From Avena insularis (lineage: Eukaryota; Streptophyta; Magnoliopsida; Poales; Poaceae): DNA of 64,000 nucleotides. Positions 46,548 to 57,604 of this stretch are shown here, in pieces; position 1 is the first letter of the stretch; each line of letters starts with the position of its first letter. Both the position numbers and the translations under genes were made by a program. The notes beneath the pieces were generated by a model. It was not told where the DNA came from, did not search any database, and saw only the letters and a program-made list of their open reading frames with translations. The DNA is taken from NCBI GenBank assembly GCA_023614405.1, contig CM042690.1, positions 664,772,802-664,836,801 of the forward strand, read 5' to 3'.

Positions 46548-47041
46548 GTATGGTTAACAAAAGTACAAGTAAAGCTGTTGAACCTGATAAACAACTGGTT
46601 GATGAACCTATAATAACAAATGTGAAAGTCTTTTTTACTAAATATGAAGAAGGGGGACACACTATCCTTTGTAAGGATACCTCTAATATTGTTTCACATA
46701 GTAGTGTTATGAGAGCTAGTGTTCCTGTGTTTTCTGTTAGAATAAGTGATCATTGCTATGATGGTTCTTGTGATAGCTATATTGTTAAGTTTATGCATGA
46801 TACTGAGAGTTACTATGAAAGAGGAAAAAGTGTTCTTATGTATCTCAATAATAAAAAGTTTCCTCGTTTTATGCTGAAAGTTTTTATGTTGCACTTCTTT
46901 TGCCTTCCTATGCTTGTAACCTCTGGTTTCAACAACTTGTTTGTTTACAGAATCCCCTTGCATAGTAAGTGGGTTAGACTTAAATGTGTGTATTTTTGCT
47001 TCTTAATGCTCTCTTTCGCTTCAATTCATATTCCTATGTGA
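46548..47041 (+). pseudogene. Gag of the Gypsy element, 3' segment
   Basis: Continues the frame of 37362-38313 after the nested Copia (SMVNKSTSKAV) and ends at TGA 47039-47041. It includes SIHIPM at the end and a hydrophobic stretch around LHFFCLPML. No zinc knuckle or protease is seen, so the polyprotein ends with Gag. Confidence 0.8.
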
Positions 47042-48132
47042 GCATCTTCGAAACTATCTAGCCCATCTTAATGGCTATAAATAAAGAGCTTTTTGGGAGA
47101 CAATCCAATTTGTTTTTGCTTTCAGTTTGTTTTTGTTTCTTTGAGTCTTGGAAGTTATTACTTCGGTAATAACCGCTCCTTATCCTTTTTGTTTGGTTTT
47201 TGTGTCAAGATCAACCTCTAATGAGAGAGAAGTAAGATTTAGGGAAGTTGCTGTCCTGAAACAGATTTTTGTGCTTCACCGTAAAAATTCGTGAGAGATC
47301 TGTGTATGTCAGATTGATCTGTAATTTTTTGTGCTTCTGACCCAGGTTTTTATTTAACTTTTGTTAGTTTTGCACTTTTTGATTTGAGCAACAGAAGATT
47401 TTCGAAAAAATTGATCTTTACCTGCTGGTCTGTTTTGACAGATTTTGCCACTCTTGCATTTGCTTCTTTATTCGATTTCCTTTTTGAATTCTTTTTGGGT
47501 TTTCGGAAGGAGTTGCTACAGTAGCTTATGTTTTGAGGGGTTTCAGTTGAAGTTGGACTCAAATGGTTTTATTACTTCACTTATACTAATGTTGCTAATA
47601 AGAACTGTGTGAAGTTTTGTGTGAAAGAAATTTCCAGGTAGTGGAGATAATGGTGTAATAAGGAAGAGAAGGGTTTTATGACTCAAGTAATAAGTGTATG
47701 AAGATGAAGATATTGATGTTATTCAAGTGGTGACTCCAGAAGAATCTACTAGATACAAAATTCAGAGACCTGCAGAGTCTGTTTTCAAATAGGTAACAGT
47801 TCTGGTAAGAGAAGTTCCGCGAAAACACTATCCAACTATATTTTTGCAGTTTTTAGTCAATAAGTAAAGCTATGAAGTGAAAAAGGGACGGAAACGGAGC
47901 CAGGGTGTCTCACACCACCCTGTGGCGCGGGCCCTCCCCTGGCCGCGCCACCAGGTGGTGAGTCCACCCCAGACTCCGCCTCCGACTCGTTTTCTCCCAG
48001 TACCTTCCTTTTGATATGAAACTTTGTAATATATAACCCCCAGATCCCCTGAGGTTCGTATATCATGTTCTTGTCGTGTTTTGTTTCGATCTGTTTCTGC
48101 CAGGACATACTCTTTGAAAGGTTAGAAGCACA
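47042..48132 (+). other. Non-coding interior of the gag-only Gypsy element
   Basis: T-rich sequence without a supported ORF, between Gag and the second ORF. Confidence 0.6.
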
Positions 48133-48663
48133 ATGGTGTCTGCCAAGGATAAAGGGAAGGAGCCTATGGAGGAAGACCTCCAAGACCCCGGGAAGGAGAA
48201 GGAGATCAAGAGTGAAGGTGAAGAGGAGCAAGGCCGACATCCGCACACCGGCACTACCATTAAGAGCATTGGAGTCATGACAAAACCTTCCAGGGTTAGA
48301 AGGACTGCACGGATACAGACTGGGGGGAAAGCTCCTCGTCACAGTTTGGCTCCACGGTTACTTCCTCCACACACCAATAATCCTTTCCATACCCTTATCC
48401 ATGAGCATCAATACCAGAATATTCCCAAGGGGAAATTACCCTCCAATTGGGATTTGCCTCGTTCTAGCCATGCAGTAAAAGAAGACTTCAAGGAGGAAGA
48501 GTGGGGAAATAATAGCAAGAGCTGGAATTCTCAACCTGACATGATCATGAGCCGCATTGAGCAAAACTCACAGCTGATTTGTAATCTCACTTTCGAGATT
48601 GAGAACTTGGGGAAACTAATTAGAGAGCTCATCGAGAGAATACCACCACCACCTAAGGAGTAA
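48133..48663 (+). CDS. Second ORF of the gag-only Gypsy element, function unknown
   Basis: 176 codons from ATG 48133 to TAA 48661-48663, intact. The first 60 residues are highly charged (KDKGKEPMEEDLQDPGKEKE); the middle is basic with HSLAPRLLPPHTNNP; the end is a short helix (SRIEQNSQLICNLTFEIENL) and a proline-rich tail (IPPPPKE). It lies downstream of gag in the same sense, where Athila-type elements carry an env-position ORF, but it has no signal peptide or membrane anchor, so it is not an envelope protein. The short helix could mediate oligomerisation. The open frame in an element with 4-5% LTR divergence suggests either selection or chance. Confidence 0.6.
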   Translation: MVSAKDKGKEPMEEDLQDPGKEKEIKSEGEEEQGRHPHTGTTIKSIGVMTKPSRVRRTARIQTGGKAPRHSLAPRLLPPHTNNPFHTLIHEHQYQNIPKGKLPSNWDLPRSSHAVKEDFKEEEWGNNSKSWNSQPDMIMSRIEQNSQLICNLTFEIENLGKLIRELIERIPPPPKE

Positions 48664-50586
48664 TTCGTCATCAGGTTTGGCATCCCCTTGGTTTGTTCCA
48701 AGCTTGGGGGAGTGTCGCGGTATCATATCACTATCTTCTATCTTTTTACCTTAATAATAGAGTCATATCATGAATAGAGGAGTTATTATGTAGTATGGTT
48801 TGCATTATGGAAGTGTCCCCTCTCTTGTTAGATATGTATCCCTTGGTGTGAATTGCCGTTATGGAATATTAATGAGAAGTTTTATCATTCACTCTTTTTC
48901 ATAGCTTATATTAGTTTTCAATTCGTGGTTATATGATTGATCTTGTTGTTAGTATTGGTATCACTTTGGGATCATTGAGTTAATATTAGTTAGTTTTGGC
49001 AAACCCGGCTCGGTCAGTAGCAACACTATTTTTGAGAGTTGAAAGAAAAAGATAAAAGTACTCTAAAGAATTATAATTTCATCATCTTTCTTTCTTGATT
49101 TGCTCATACGTCTAGTATTCTCTAGTTAAGATCTTTTGTGCTTCCAAGGAAGATTGCATGTTTGTCTTTATCGCTCGTATGTTTATTTGTTTCCTTAAAC
49201 TCTTATACTTGCTACCCAGCCTTGCTAGCCAAAAACCTGTACTGAGAGGGAATTCTTCTCGTGCATCCACCTCCTTTAAACCAAAACCTTTGCCATTTGT
49301 GTCCACCATACCTACCTATTAGCATTATTGCTATTCCAAGTAAATTCTTGTTTTATCTACCTCCCAAATTAAACTTGTTATGTGAAAATTAGTGATTAAA
49401 GCTCTCACGAACTTGATGGCACACTTTACTTTCTTGCATTTAATAAACTTGAACCATTGGGTCCTTCTTTGTTGCATATATGCTTGCGCTTTATGAGTTG
49501 AAGTTAGCAGAACCATGTATCATGGGGAACGCTTTCAACACTGCATTGGTACTTTGTACCTAATTGATATCATGTTCTTTTGCTTATGGATCCCAGCGGT
49601 GTGAAATAAAAGTGGAACTTGTAAGATCATGGAGTTTATATGTGTTTTAGAGAAACGCCTGGGCCGCTAGCCTAAGCCATGCCTAATCATGGTGAAAACT
49701 TGCAGCATAACTATAGTGAGCATTCTATGAAGCATCCTCAATAAAAACCTATGCAAATAGCAAATAAAAAGATCGTTGAGATGCTCACTGTCTTCTTGCC
49801 TTGTCATATTGATTATGGGATAGCTCCTGTGTCATGTGCAAGGGGTACCCTGTTGGCGGTTCTCAATGATACGCATGTATTTACAATGACAAGAGCTTGC
49901 TCGTGACTGAAGTTGAGTAGCATGAGGTTCGGTACTCATAAGTAAGGGGCATGAGATTTCAACTTATAACTTGTCAAGCATATCCTCTTAGTTGTGTCAC
50001 TTTAACCTTAATCACCTAAAGATTCCTATGGTAGGGGCAATGAGAGCTGAAAGCTAGTAAGTATCATAATTTTTGGGAGCTCTTTATGAAACTTGCAATC
50101 CCTGCTTCCCTCTGCGAAGGGCCTTTCTTTTACTTTGTAGTTGAGTCAGTAAACCTACTTCCTTTCTACCTCAGCAAGTATTTTGAGTTGTTGTGTTTCA
50201 TTCATTCATATGATTATTTATTCAATCATGTTTCTTATGTTCCTTGTTTTGCACATTGCTCTTATCTTAATGTTTACTACTTTGAAAGCTATCATTGGAA
50301 ACCAGTTATTTGTGAACTCCAGCAAATTATCAACTATTCTTCGACCAAGATCTAAGTTTGCCATTACCAATTATGATTCACTTTATTTATCTTTATTGTG
50401 TTTCCTTTACTCATTGCAAGTTGAGTTATATAATAGTGAGTTGTCTTCTATTATGATCTATGTATTGATGAATGTGATGCTTCTTGTCCGTATTCTTTTA
50501 TCGACTCTTCACTCCATAAACCTGAGGCCGTGTTTATTGAGCTCAGTTTCGCTTGGGGACAAGTGAAGTCTAAGCTTGGGGGGAGT
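48664..50586 (+). other. Non-coding 3' interior of the Gypsy element, with two purine tracts
   Basis: The purine tract at 50572-50586 (AAGCTTGGGGGGAGT) precedes the 3' LTR. A near copy, AAGCTTGGGGGAGTG, sits at 48700-48714. The rest is AT-rich without supported ORFs. Confidence 0.7.
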
Positions 50587-52095
50587 TGATACGTCCATTT
50601 TGCATCACTATTCTATGTCATAATTCACTGTTATTCATTGATATATTTCGTATTGAGAGGTGATACTTATGTTATTTCATCTGTTTTTGCATGATTGATG
50701 ACTTTTGGAGCATGGACCGCTGTAGTCAGGATTCTGATGGAAAAGGTGCTGTGTGGAGGCAAAATTCGCGAAGATCAGAAAATCCGGGAAAATATACGGA
50801 AAATCCTATTTTTCCAGAAGACGAAGGAAGCCAGAAGGGGGGCTGGATATGGGCCACAGGGGACCCACACCACCCCCTAGCGCGGGCAGCCCTAGGCCAT
50901 GCCAGCAGGTGGTGTGGCCGCCCTAGCCCACTCCAGGCTCTCCCCTCTGGCGTATATTATCCTCCCGAAACCCTAAGACTCGAGGAGCGACCACAGAAAA
51001 ATTCCGCCGCCTCTGCGGGGTGGAAAGCACCGAGAGAGAAAGATCTCTCCGGCAGACAGATTTCTGCCGGGGGAATTCCTTCTCGGAGAGGGGAGATCGT
51101 CACCATCAACACCACCATCAAGCTGGACTTCATCGGGATCATCATCATCATCACCACCATCATCACCATCAACACCCTCATCACCATCTCCATATTGCTG
51201 TAAAAATTGTGTTGAATCTTGCATAGTTCATAGAGGAAACTTTCCCGGTGTGGATTACTCTTTGTAGTTGATGCTATTGAGTGAACCATTGAATTATTGT
51301 TTATGTTTAGATTGTTATACATCATTATTCCATCTCTGATCATGATCCATATGATGTCTTGTGAGTAGTTCGTTTTGTTCTTGAGGACATGGGAGAAGTC
51401 ATGTTGTTAGTAGTGGAGTTGTGTTGAGAAAGATTCAATAGTTTGTTATTTAAGTTGTGGTGCACTTCTTCTAGTGGTGTCATGTGAACGTTGACTACAT
51501 GACACTTCACCTATATGGGCCTAGGGGAATGCATTGTGTATTTGGCTACTAATCGTAGGGGTTGCCAGAGTGACAGAAACCTAAACCCCCGTTAGGAAAC
51601 CATTGCACAAGGGACGCAAGGGTCTTAGAGTTTAAAGTTGTGGTTAGGTTTCTACCTTAATTACTTTCTTGTACTTACGAATGTTTGCAAGGGGTATAAT
51701 CACAAGTATGTATTAGTCCTAGGAAGGTCGGTACATTAGCACAGATTCACCCACACAACACTTAGCAAGCTAAAGAAGATTAATCGACTATCTGACGAAA
51801 GCACTTGGATCTTCCCATGTGTCCTCGAGAACGTTTGGTCATCTTAAGTAATACAACCGGCTTGTCCTTTCCTGCATAAAGGATTGGGCCACTTGCTGCA
51901 TTCATTCTTACTGTCTTTCATTTACTCGTACTTTGTTTACTTGCTTTATAAAAAAACCCTAAAAATCCGTTTGCTAAGTATTTGCAGAGAATTCCTAATC
52001 CATACCACTAGCCAGCATCTTCTGCTCCTCGTTGGGTTCGACATTCTTACTTATCGAAAATACTGCGATACACCCCCTATACTTGTGGGTCATCA
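50587..52095 (+). repeat. 3' LTR of the gag-only Gypsy element
   Basis: Pairs with 35749-37254. It ends GTGGGTCATCA and is followed by AGGCT. Confidence 0.95.
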
Positions 52096-52564
52096 AGGCT
52101 TCGGGAGAACTCACATCTTTCGCCCTCGTCCATGTGGCGTGTTTAGAACCACTTATGCACCCTAGTGTCATATTTTCATCTCAATGATGAGCCACCAATA
52201 AAGAACATATGTATCCGATGTATGCTAGACTCCTCAGCTAGTCACATGTGTTCGTCAATCCAGATCTGCTTCTCCCACTGGTGATTGTTTTTTTGTGGCA
52301 GGAGATGATGATAGCCCATCAGCTCCTCACATGTTGCATCGGGTCCAAGGGACACGACCCTTAGGGCTTGCCTTATCTTCTCCCAATGTTCGGGTGCGAG
52401 GTTGATAGCTTCCCAACCACCGGCATTGCCCCCATTGTTGGTCTGGTTGCCAATGTTGTCGTCCTCGGGATCCCCTTTGGGATTGGCAACAACACAGAGG
52501 TGGTGGGTCAGGCAGATGTTACTCCGGTTGGAGTCGACATGGTCGTTTCCTGCGGGCAGGCTGC
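52096..52564 (-). pseudogene. Gag-like ORF fragment, middle part
   Basis: The minus strand reads LPAGNDHVDSN, then LAPEHWEKIRQALRVVSLGP, CEELMGYHHLLPQKNN and QWEKQIWIDEHM before a stop. It is flanked on the right by a solo LTR and on the left by the Gypsy element. The same ORF continues at 54156-54568 (upstream) and 35600-35748 (downstream). The function is probably Gag-like in a decayed Triticeae element. Confidence 0.5.
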
Positions 52565-54155
52565 TGATACATTGCAAATGTATCTATAATTTTTGATATT
52601 CCATGCTTGGTTTTATCCACTTTCTTGTGTTTTGTTCCAACTTTGGAGTACTTTTATTATGATTTCTTGGACTAACCTATTAACAAGAGCCACAGTGTCA
52701 GCTGCCTATTTTCTGCTATTTTTGGTTCCAGGAAAGTCAGAAAATGAATATTCTCGGAATTGGACGGGACAAAAGCCAAAGTGCCTATTTTTCCGGAAGG
52801 GATCAAGTGCCAGATCTGAGGCGGAGAAGGGTTGGGGGACGGCCACACCACCTGGCCGCGTGGCCAGGCCTGGCCCGCGCCAGGGGGTGGTCTGGCCGAC
52901 CCCAGCACCCCCTCGGCCTCTCCTTCCGCCTATAAGATGCCCTCGGGATGAAAACCCTAAGTACCCGATCAAAAATCTACGAAAGAGTCTATAGCTGTCG
53001 TCATCTTCATCTCTAGATCGGGAGGGATCTGAAGCTCTTCCCGGCACCCTGCCGGAGAGGGGAATTCACCCTGGAGGCCTTCTTCATCACCATGCAAGCC
53101 TCCGGTGTGATGCGTGAGTAGTTCATCCTTGGACTATGGATCCATGTAGTAGCTAGATGGCTGGTTTCTCCTCCTTTGTGCTTTCATGTTTAGATCTTGT
53201 GAGCTCCGTTCATGATCAAGATCATCTTTTTGTAATTCATACATGTTGTGTTTGCGGGGATCCGATGGATATTGAGATGCTATTTCAGATTGATTATTGA
53301 TTCTATCATGTCTTTGTTATTTGAGATCTTGCATGCTTTCCGTTGTTAGTAGCTATCTTAGCCAAGTAGATGCTAGCAACTCCAAGAGTTAGTATTTATG
53401 CTCGATAGTGGGTTCATGCCTCCGTAACTGGGAAGTGATGAAATCTCTAAGGTACTAGATGTCTGTTGCTACTAGGGAGAAAACAACAATCCTTTGTTCA
53501 TAGAACAATCATATTGTTTACTTTACACGATTCAGTAAAGCAATAATCTGTTGCTTGCAACTTAATACTGGAGGGGGTTCGGATGATAACCTGAAGGTGG
53601 ATTATTAGTCATAGATGCAGTTGGATGGCGGTCTATGTATTATGTTGTAATGCCCAATCAAGTCTCAAAGGAGTCAGGATGATTAGTATATGCATGTATT
53701 GCTTTCTCGGTGTTTGTCAATTGCCCCGCTGTAATTTGTTCACCCAACATGTTATCTATCTAAGGAGAGCCACCTCTAGTGAACTATGGATCCCGGTCCT
53801 TCTTTACATACAATCTATAAACTGTTTCTGCTTTGTGTTTACTTTCTGCAAACTATTACTTCCTTCCATTCGATACGTTTAATCCTTTGTTTTCCGCAAA
53901 ACACGGTGAGATTGACAACCTCATCGCAAGTTGGGGACAAAGTTCTGTGGTTGTGTTGTGCAGGTCTCCACGTTGCTACTAGCACCGGTAGTGCATACGC
54001 CAAAGCTCAGCTAGTAACACCTTTGGGGTGTTTCCTTTCTCTTACTGGTTCGATTAAACCTTGGTTTCATAACTGAGGGAAAACTTACTGCTGTGCTCAT
54101 CATACCTTCCTCTTGGGGTTCCCAACGAGCTCTACGTCAATCGCCGAGTGCATCA
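52565..54155 (+). repeat. Solo LTR, 1.59 kb, Gypsy type
   Basis: Starts TGATACATTGCAAATGTATC (itself a short inverted repeat) and ends GAGTGCATCA. It is flanked by GCTGC (52560-52564) and ACTGC (54156-54160), a target duplication with one change. It is homologous over its length to 25324-26865, which is in reverse orientation and still joined to a primer site. A solo LTR arises by recombination between the two LTRs of one element. Confidence 0.85.
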
Positions 54156-54609
54156 ACTGCTTAGTTCAAAGCTATGGCAGGTGTCGCTATCAGTGCAGTA
54201 GGTTGACGATGAGGTGGAGTTCAACTCGCTGAGGGATCCAAAGGATGGTGGGATCCACGATGCATGTGCTATCGACGGTGATGTCGACTGCATCAGAACC
54301 AAGCAGGTCGGATCCGGGAGACAGAGGGAGCCCATCTTGCCGATGTGGAAGTGTAGATGACCGATCATCAGATCCATTTCGGCGTTGATGGAGTCAAAAG
54401 CCAAGCATGTGGCCGGTGAGTGCAGGGTGAAGTTGAGGGAGCCGAAGAAGAACTACTCCCCGAAGCCGACGAATCGTATATTACCGGTGGTGGAACCGCC
54501 AAAGTCGTAACATCAGCACACAAGCTTCCCACAGACGACGCTAATTGGGTCTCCATGGCAATGCCCATGGTTTATGAACTTGTGTTTTCGGGAAGGTGAT
54601 ATGCGCCGG
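54156..54609 (-). pseudogene. Gag-like ORF fragment, proximal part
   Basis: The minus strand from an ATG at 54568 reads METQLASSVGSLCADVTTLA, then a Ser-rich region and frame changes towards 54156. It is the start of the gag-like ORF continued at 52096-52564. Upstream it runs into the solo LTR at 54610, which separates it from its own 5' LTR (57166-57604). Confidence 0.45.
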
Positions 54610-57147
54610 TGAAAGTGCATGTGTGCCCCATGTGCGGTTTTGGTAATTAATTACAATCTCTATGGACTAATGTTTGAATTGAGTTTCACTTGTAGATTTG
54701 TCCATTGGCACCACTTGGGCCATGTGTTGGTTTCAAGGTTGAAAAAAAGAAGAATTAATAAGAAGCAACCAAGCGCTTTATGCCTATTGGAATCATGTAG
54801 AAGAAGAAGAATAAGATCAAGCGTGTCCTGAAGAAGAAGATGGAGTTCATCATGGTTATCTTCAATACATCATCCTAACAGATTTAGAAGAAATAAAAGT
54901 GCAAGCTCAATATACTCCATCTCTAGAATATCACATGCTTGAAGCTTGCAATCCTCGGTGATCATGGAGTGATGAAGATAAGTTCAAAGAATAGGTTTCC
55001 CCATGGAGTATGGAGGAACAATTCAAAAGTCTTCATGAAGTAGCGCGAGCAAATGCAATCAAGAAGGGGGTTCCATCTTGAAGAAGACAATATCATGTAC
55101 ATCAAGCTCAAGTGGAATGCTCAAGGCAAAGGTATGATCTTGATAGGTTTTCTATTTTACCGGTCTCTTGTAGTTGTTGGGAGACCGTGTTTAGGATAGA
55201 TAGCCGTACTATCAAGAGGACCTCTCGAGTGAGTAGCTCGTTCGTTTTCTTCAGGAGAGCTCAAACCTTTGCATACATAGCATCATATTTCTTGGTTTTT
55301 GTTTTGATCTTATTCATGAGAGCATATAGAGCTTGTGGTTATCTTAATAACAAGGTCTAGTTCATCAAAAATGGACTTCCCTTGAATATCTTATTGCGTT
55401 TTTGTTCTTGCGAGTTTTCTGGCTCCCCACCTTGGGAGATATCGCACATATTTATTCATGGTATTTATCCCTTGGTGATACCCAATATTTTCTCCCTTGC
55501 GTTTTTTGTTGGATTCTACACGTCGTTATCTTTCCAACAAATTTGGTTTCATCTTATTTGGAGTTCGGATGCAAAAGTACTGTCAGTTTTGGTTCTATAG
55601 CTTTTCTTGAGCGGAAGTACCGTTGCCTCAACGAAAGTACTGCTAGGCCAATTTGGCGCCGTTAGTACCTGGTGAAATACCGGGCTAGTCTCGGTGAGCA
55701 TGGGAATGCTCATAGCACCCGTTCTATTTTTTATGCATATTTATCGGTACTTGGGCCGGTAGTTGACCAGAAGTACCGCTCGGGCATATTTTGCCACCGG
55801 TAGTACTGGTGGAAATTCTGGCTCACTTTCGCTCAACCCTTGTATCCCCGCAGTCATCTCTCTGTTTAGTCGTGTTTTATTTATCGGTACTTGGCCGACA
55901 GTAGACCGATAGTACCGGCCGGAAGTTCTGGCCCGGGTCGGGCAGAACTTCCAGCATGTAACTAGGTCGTTTTAACTGCGTTCGAGCCAGGGATGACCGG
56001 AACTTCTGGTGGCTCACGGGTACTACTGGCTAGGCGCATTTTGGCCCAAACAGTCAGATTCAGGGAGCCCTTTAAAAGGGGCTCCTCTTCTTCTTTGTGG
56101 GCACAAGCTCTTTTGGTCTGGTTTCTCTCTTTCTCTCCTCCATTGTTTATCTTGAAGAGTTTGTCCTCTCCCCTTCCCCCTCCTATGATTCTTGCATCTT
56201 TTTCAGAGATCTGTGAGAGGATATCTAGATGTACAACCCCACCAAACCAAATCCCTTCTTTGTGAAGGAATCTTTGGGATCTAGGTCTTGGAGAGTTTTG
56301 TGTTCTCCTCTTGTGTTCTTTCTCTCTTATTCCCCCAATTGCTTTTGTAGCTTTGGTGGAATTTGAGAGTGAAGGACTTGTCTCTTACATTTGGTGCATA
56401 GGTTTGAGTTCTTTACAGATATTCAGAGAGTTCAAGCTTGTGGGCTTGTTCCTCTTGGGTTCTTGGAACCTTATACGGTTGTCTGGTTGTGGTTTGATTC
56501 CCTTGGGGCCTACAATTGAGTTGTGGAGTGTCCTCAATCTAGCGGCCTTTGTTTTGATTGTTAGGGGTCTCCAATTGAGTTGTGGAGATTGCTCCAAGCC
56601 TTGTACGAGTTCGGTGACCGTCCTCAAGTGTCCCATAGTGGATCATTAGTAGGCCTTTGTAGCGAGATCACGGGATAATAGGGTGAGCCTATTGTGGCAT
56701 CAGTGAGTTGTGTGCCTTCACATCTTGGGGTGAGGCCTTGTGTGGCGTTGGATGAGCATCGAGCCACCACACCTCAAGGTGAGCCATTTGTGGCGTTCGT
56801 AGAGCATTGCACCACTGTACCTCTCGAGTGGAGACGTAGCTTCTTTGGAAGTGAACTTTGGGATAAAAATCATCGCCTCTGCTTCCATCGGTTACATCTC
56901 AACCGAGCCTTTTACTTATGCAATTTATATTCTGATAGCCATCGTGCTTGAAGTATTATATCTTTCTATCACCTTGTTGCTTATCTTGCTTAGCATAGGT
57001 TGTTGGTGCACTTAGTTGAATCTAGTGGTTTTAGGTTTTGTGCTTGATAAATTAAACGTTAGTTTTATTTCGCATTTATTAGAGCCTAAACCGTAATTAT
57101 TTTAAAAGCCTATTCACCCTCTCTAGGCGACATCCATTGTCCTTTCA
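54610..57147 (+). repeat. Solo LTR, 2.54 kb, with CGGTAGTACC motifs
   Basis: Starts TGAAAGTGCATGTG and ends TGTCCTTTCA, so the ends form a 6-bp inverted repeat (TGAAAG/CTTTCA). It is flanked by GCCGG (54605-54609) and GCTGG (57148-57152), a target duplication with one change. 55600-56030 holds many variants of the palindromic GGTAGTACC/GAAGTACCG word. A large solo LTR of an unnamed Triticeae element is the best reading; no internal region is present. Confidence 0.8.
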
Positions 57148-57165
57148 GCTGGTGACTTCATCGGT

Positions 57166-57604
57166 TGAAAGATAAACAAGGGGCACGATTTACCCAAGTT
57201 CAGACCCCCGGAGCGAAAACCGAACTCCTGGTTGTTTGTTCTTCATTGATGATGAAGGTTACAAATTCACCGAGATGTCTATGGATGCGCAGATTGGATC
57301 TGACGTAAGCTATGAGTTGTGCGTAAGGTGAGGTGCCCTCCTCAGCGGCCCCTCCTAGTTTTTATATGCGCAAACTAGGTCTCAGGTCCATTCAAGTCGT
57401 TAACAAATCGAGGCTGAAACCCTAGTACTTTTCTATCTTTAGTCTTGTCCTTGTCATGCACATCAAGAGTCGGTGTCCTTATGGGCTTTGCATCTGCCGA
57501 ACCATCATGGGCTTCGTGGATCCTTACCAGATTGTCGTGTGGGCCTCCTATTGGGCCAAGCCAGGTAGTATAGAGTCATGTGCCCATTGGGCATACCTAT
57601 GTCA
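57166..57604 (-). repeat. Probable 5' LTR (439 bp) of the decayed element with the gag-like ORF
   Basis: On the minus strand it begins TGACATAGGTATGCCC, has a TATA box (CATATAAAAA, about 57357-57366) and ends TTATCTTTCA, followed by the start of the element's interior. The AAATCGTGCCCC block near its end is typical of some Gypsy LTRs. The partner LTR was not found in the window, so the boundaries follow the TG...CA rule only. Confidence 0.45.

Larger units (their letters stand above)
35749..52095 (+). mobile_element. Gypsy-type LTR retrotransposon with gag and an extra ORF but no pol, carrying a nested Copia
   Basis: LTRs are at 35749-37254 and 50587-52095 (about 1.5 kb; start TGATACGTCCATTTTGC, end GTGGGTCATCA). 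Their differences are around 4-5% by eye. Flanks ATGCT (35744-35748) and AGGCT (52096-52100) look like a target duplication with one change. A tRNA-Asp-like primer site lies at 37266-37283 and a purine tract at 50572-50586. Without the inserted 8.2-kb Copia the element is about 8.1 kb. It has a Gag ORF and a second ORF, but no RT, RNase H or integrase motif on either strand. It therefore looks non-autonomous. It inserted into the gag-like minus-strand ORF. Confidence 0.9.

Noticed and set aside
50957..51343. Met-rich frames with MMMMI runs, duplicated at 36119-36508
   Set aside because: They arise from the CAT/CAC simple repeat inside the Gypsy LTRs.
54619..54831. Small plus-strand ORF at the left end of the 2.54-kb solo LTR
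   Set aside because: Short, inside LTR sequence, with no motif or codon pattern.
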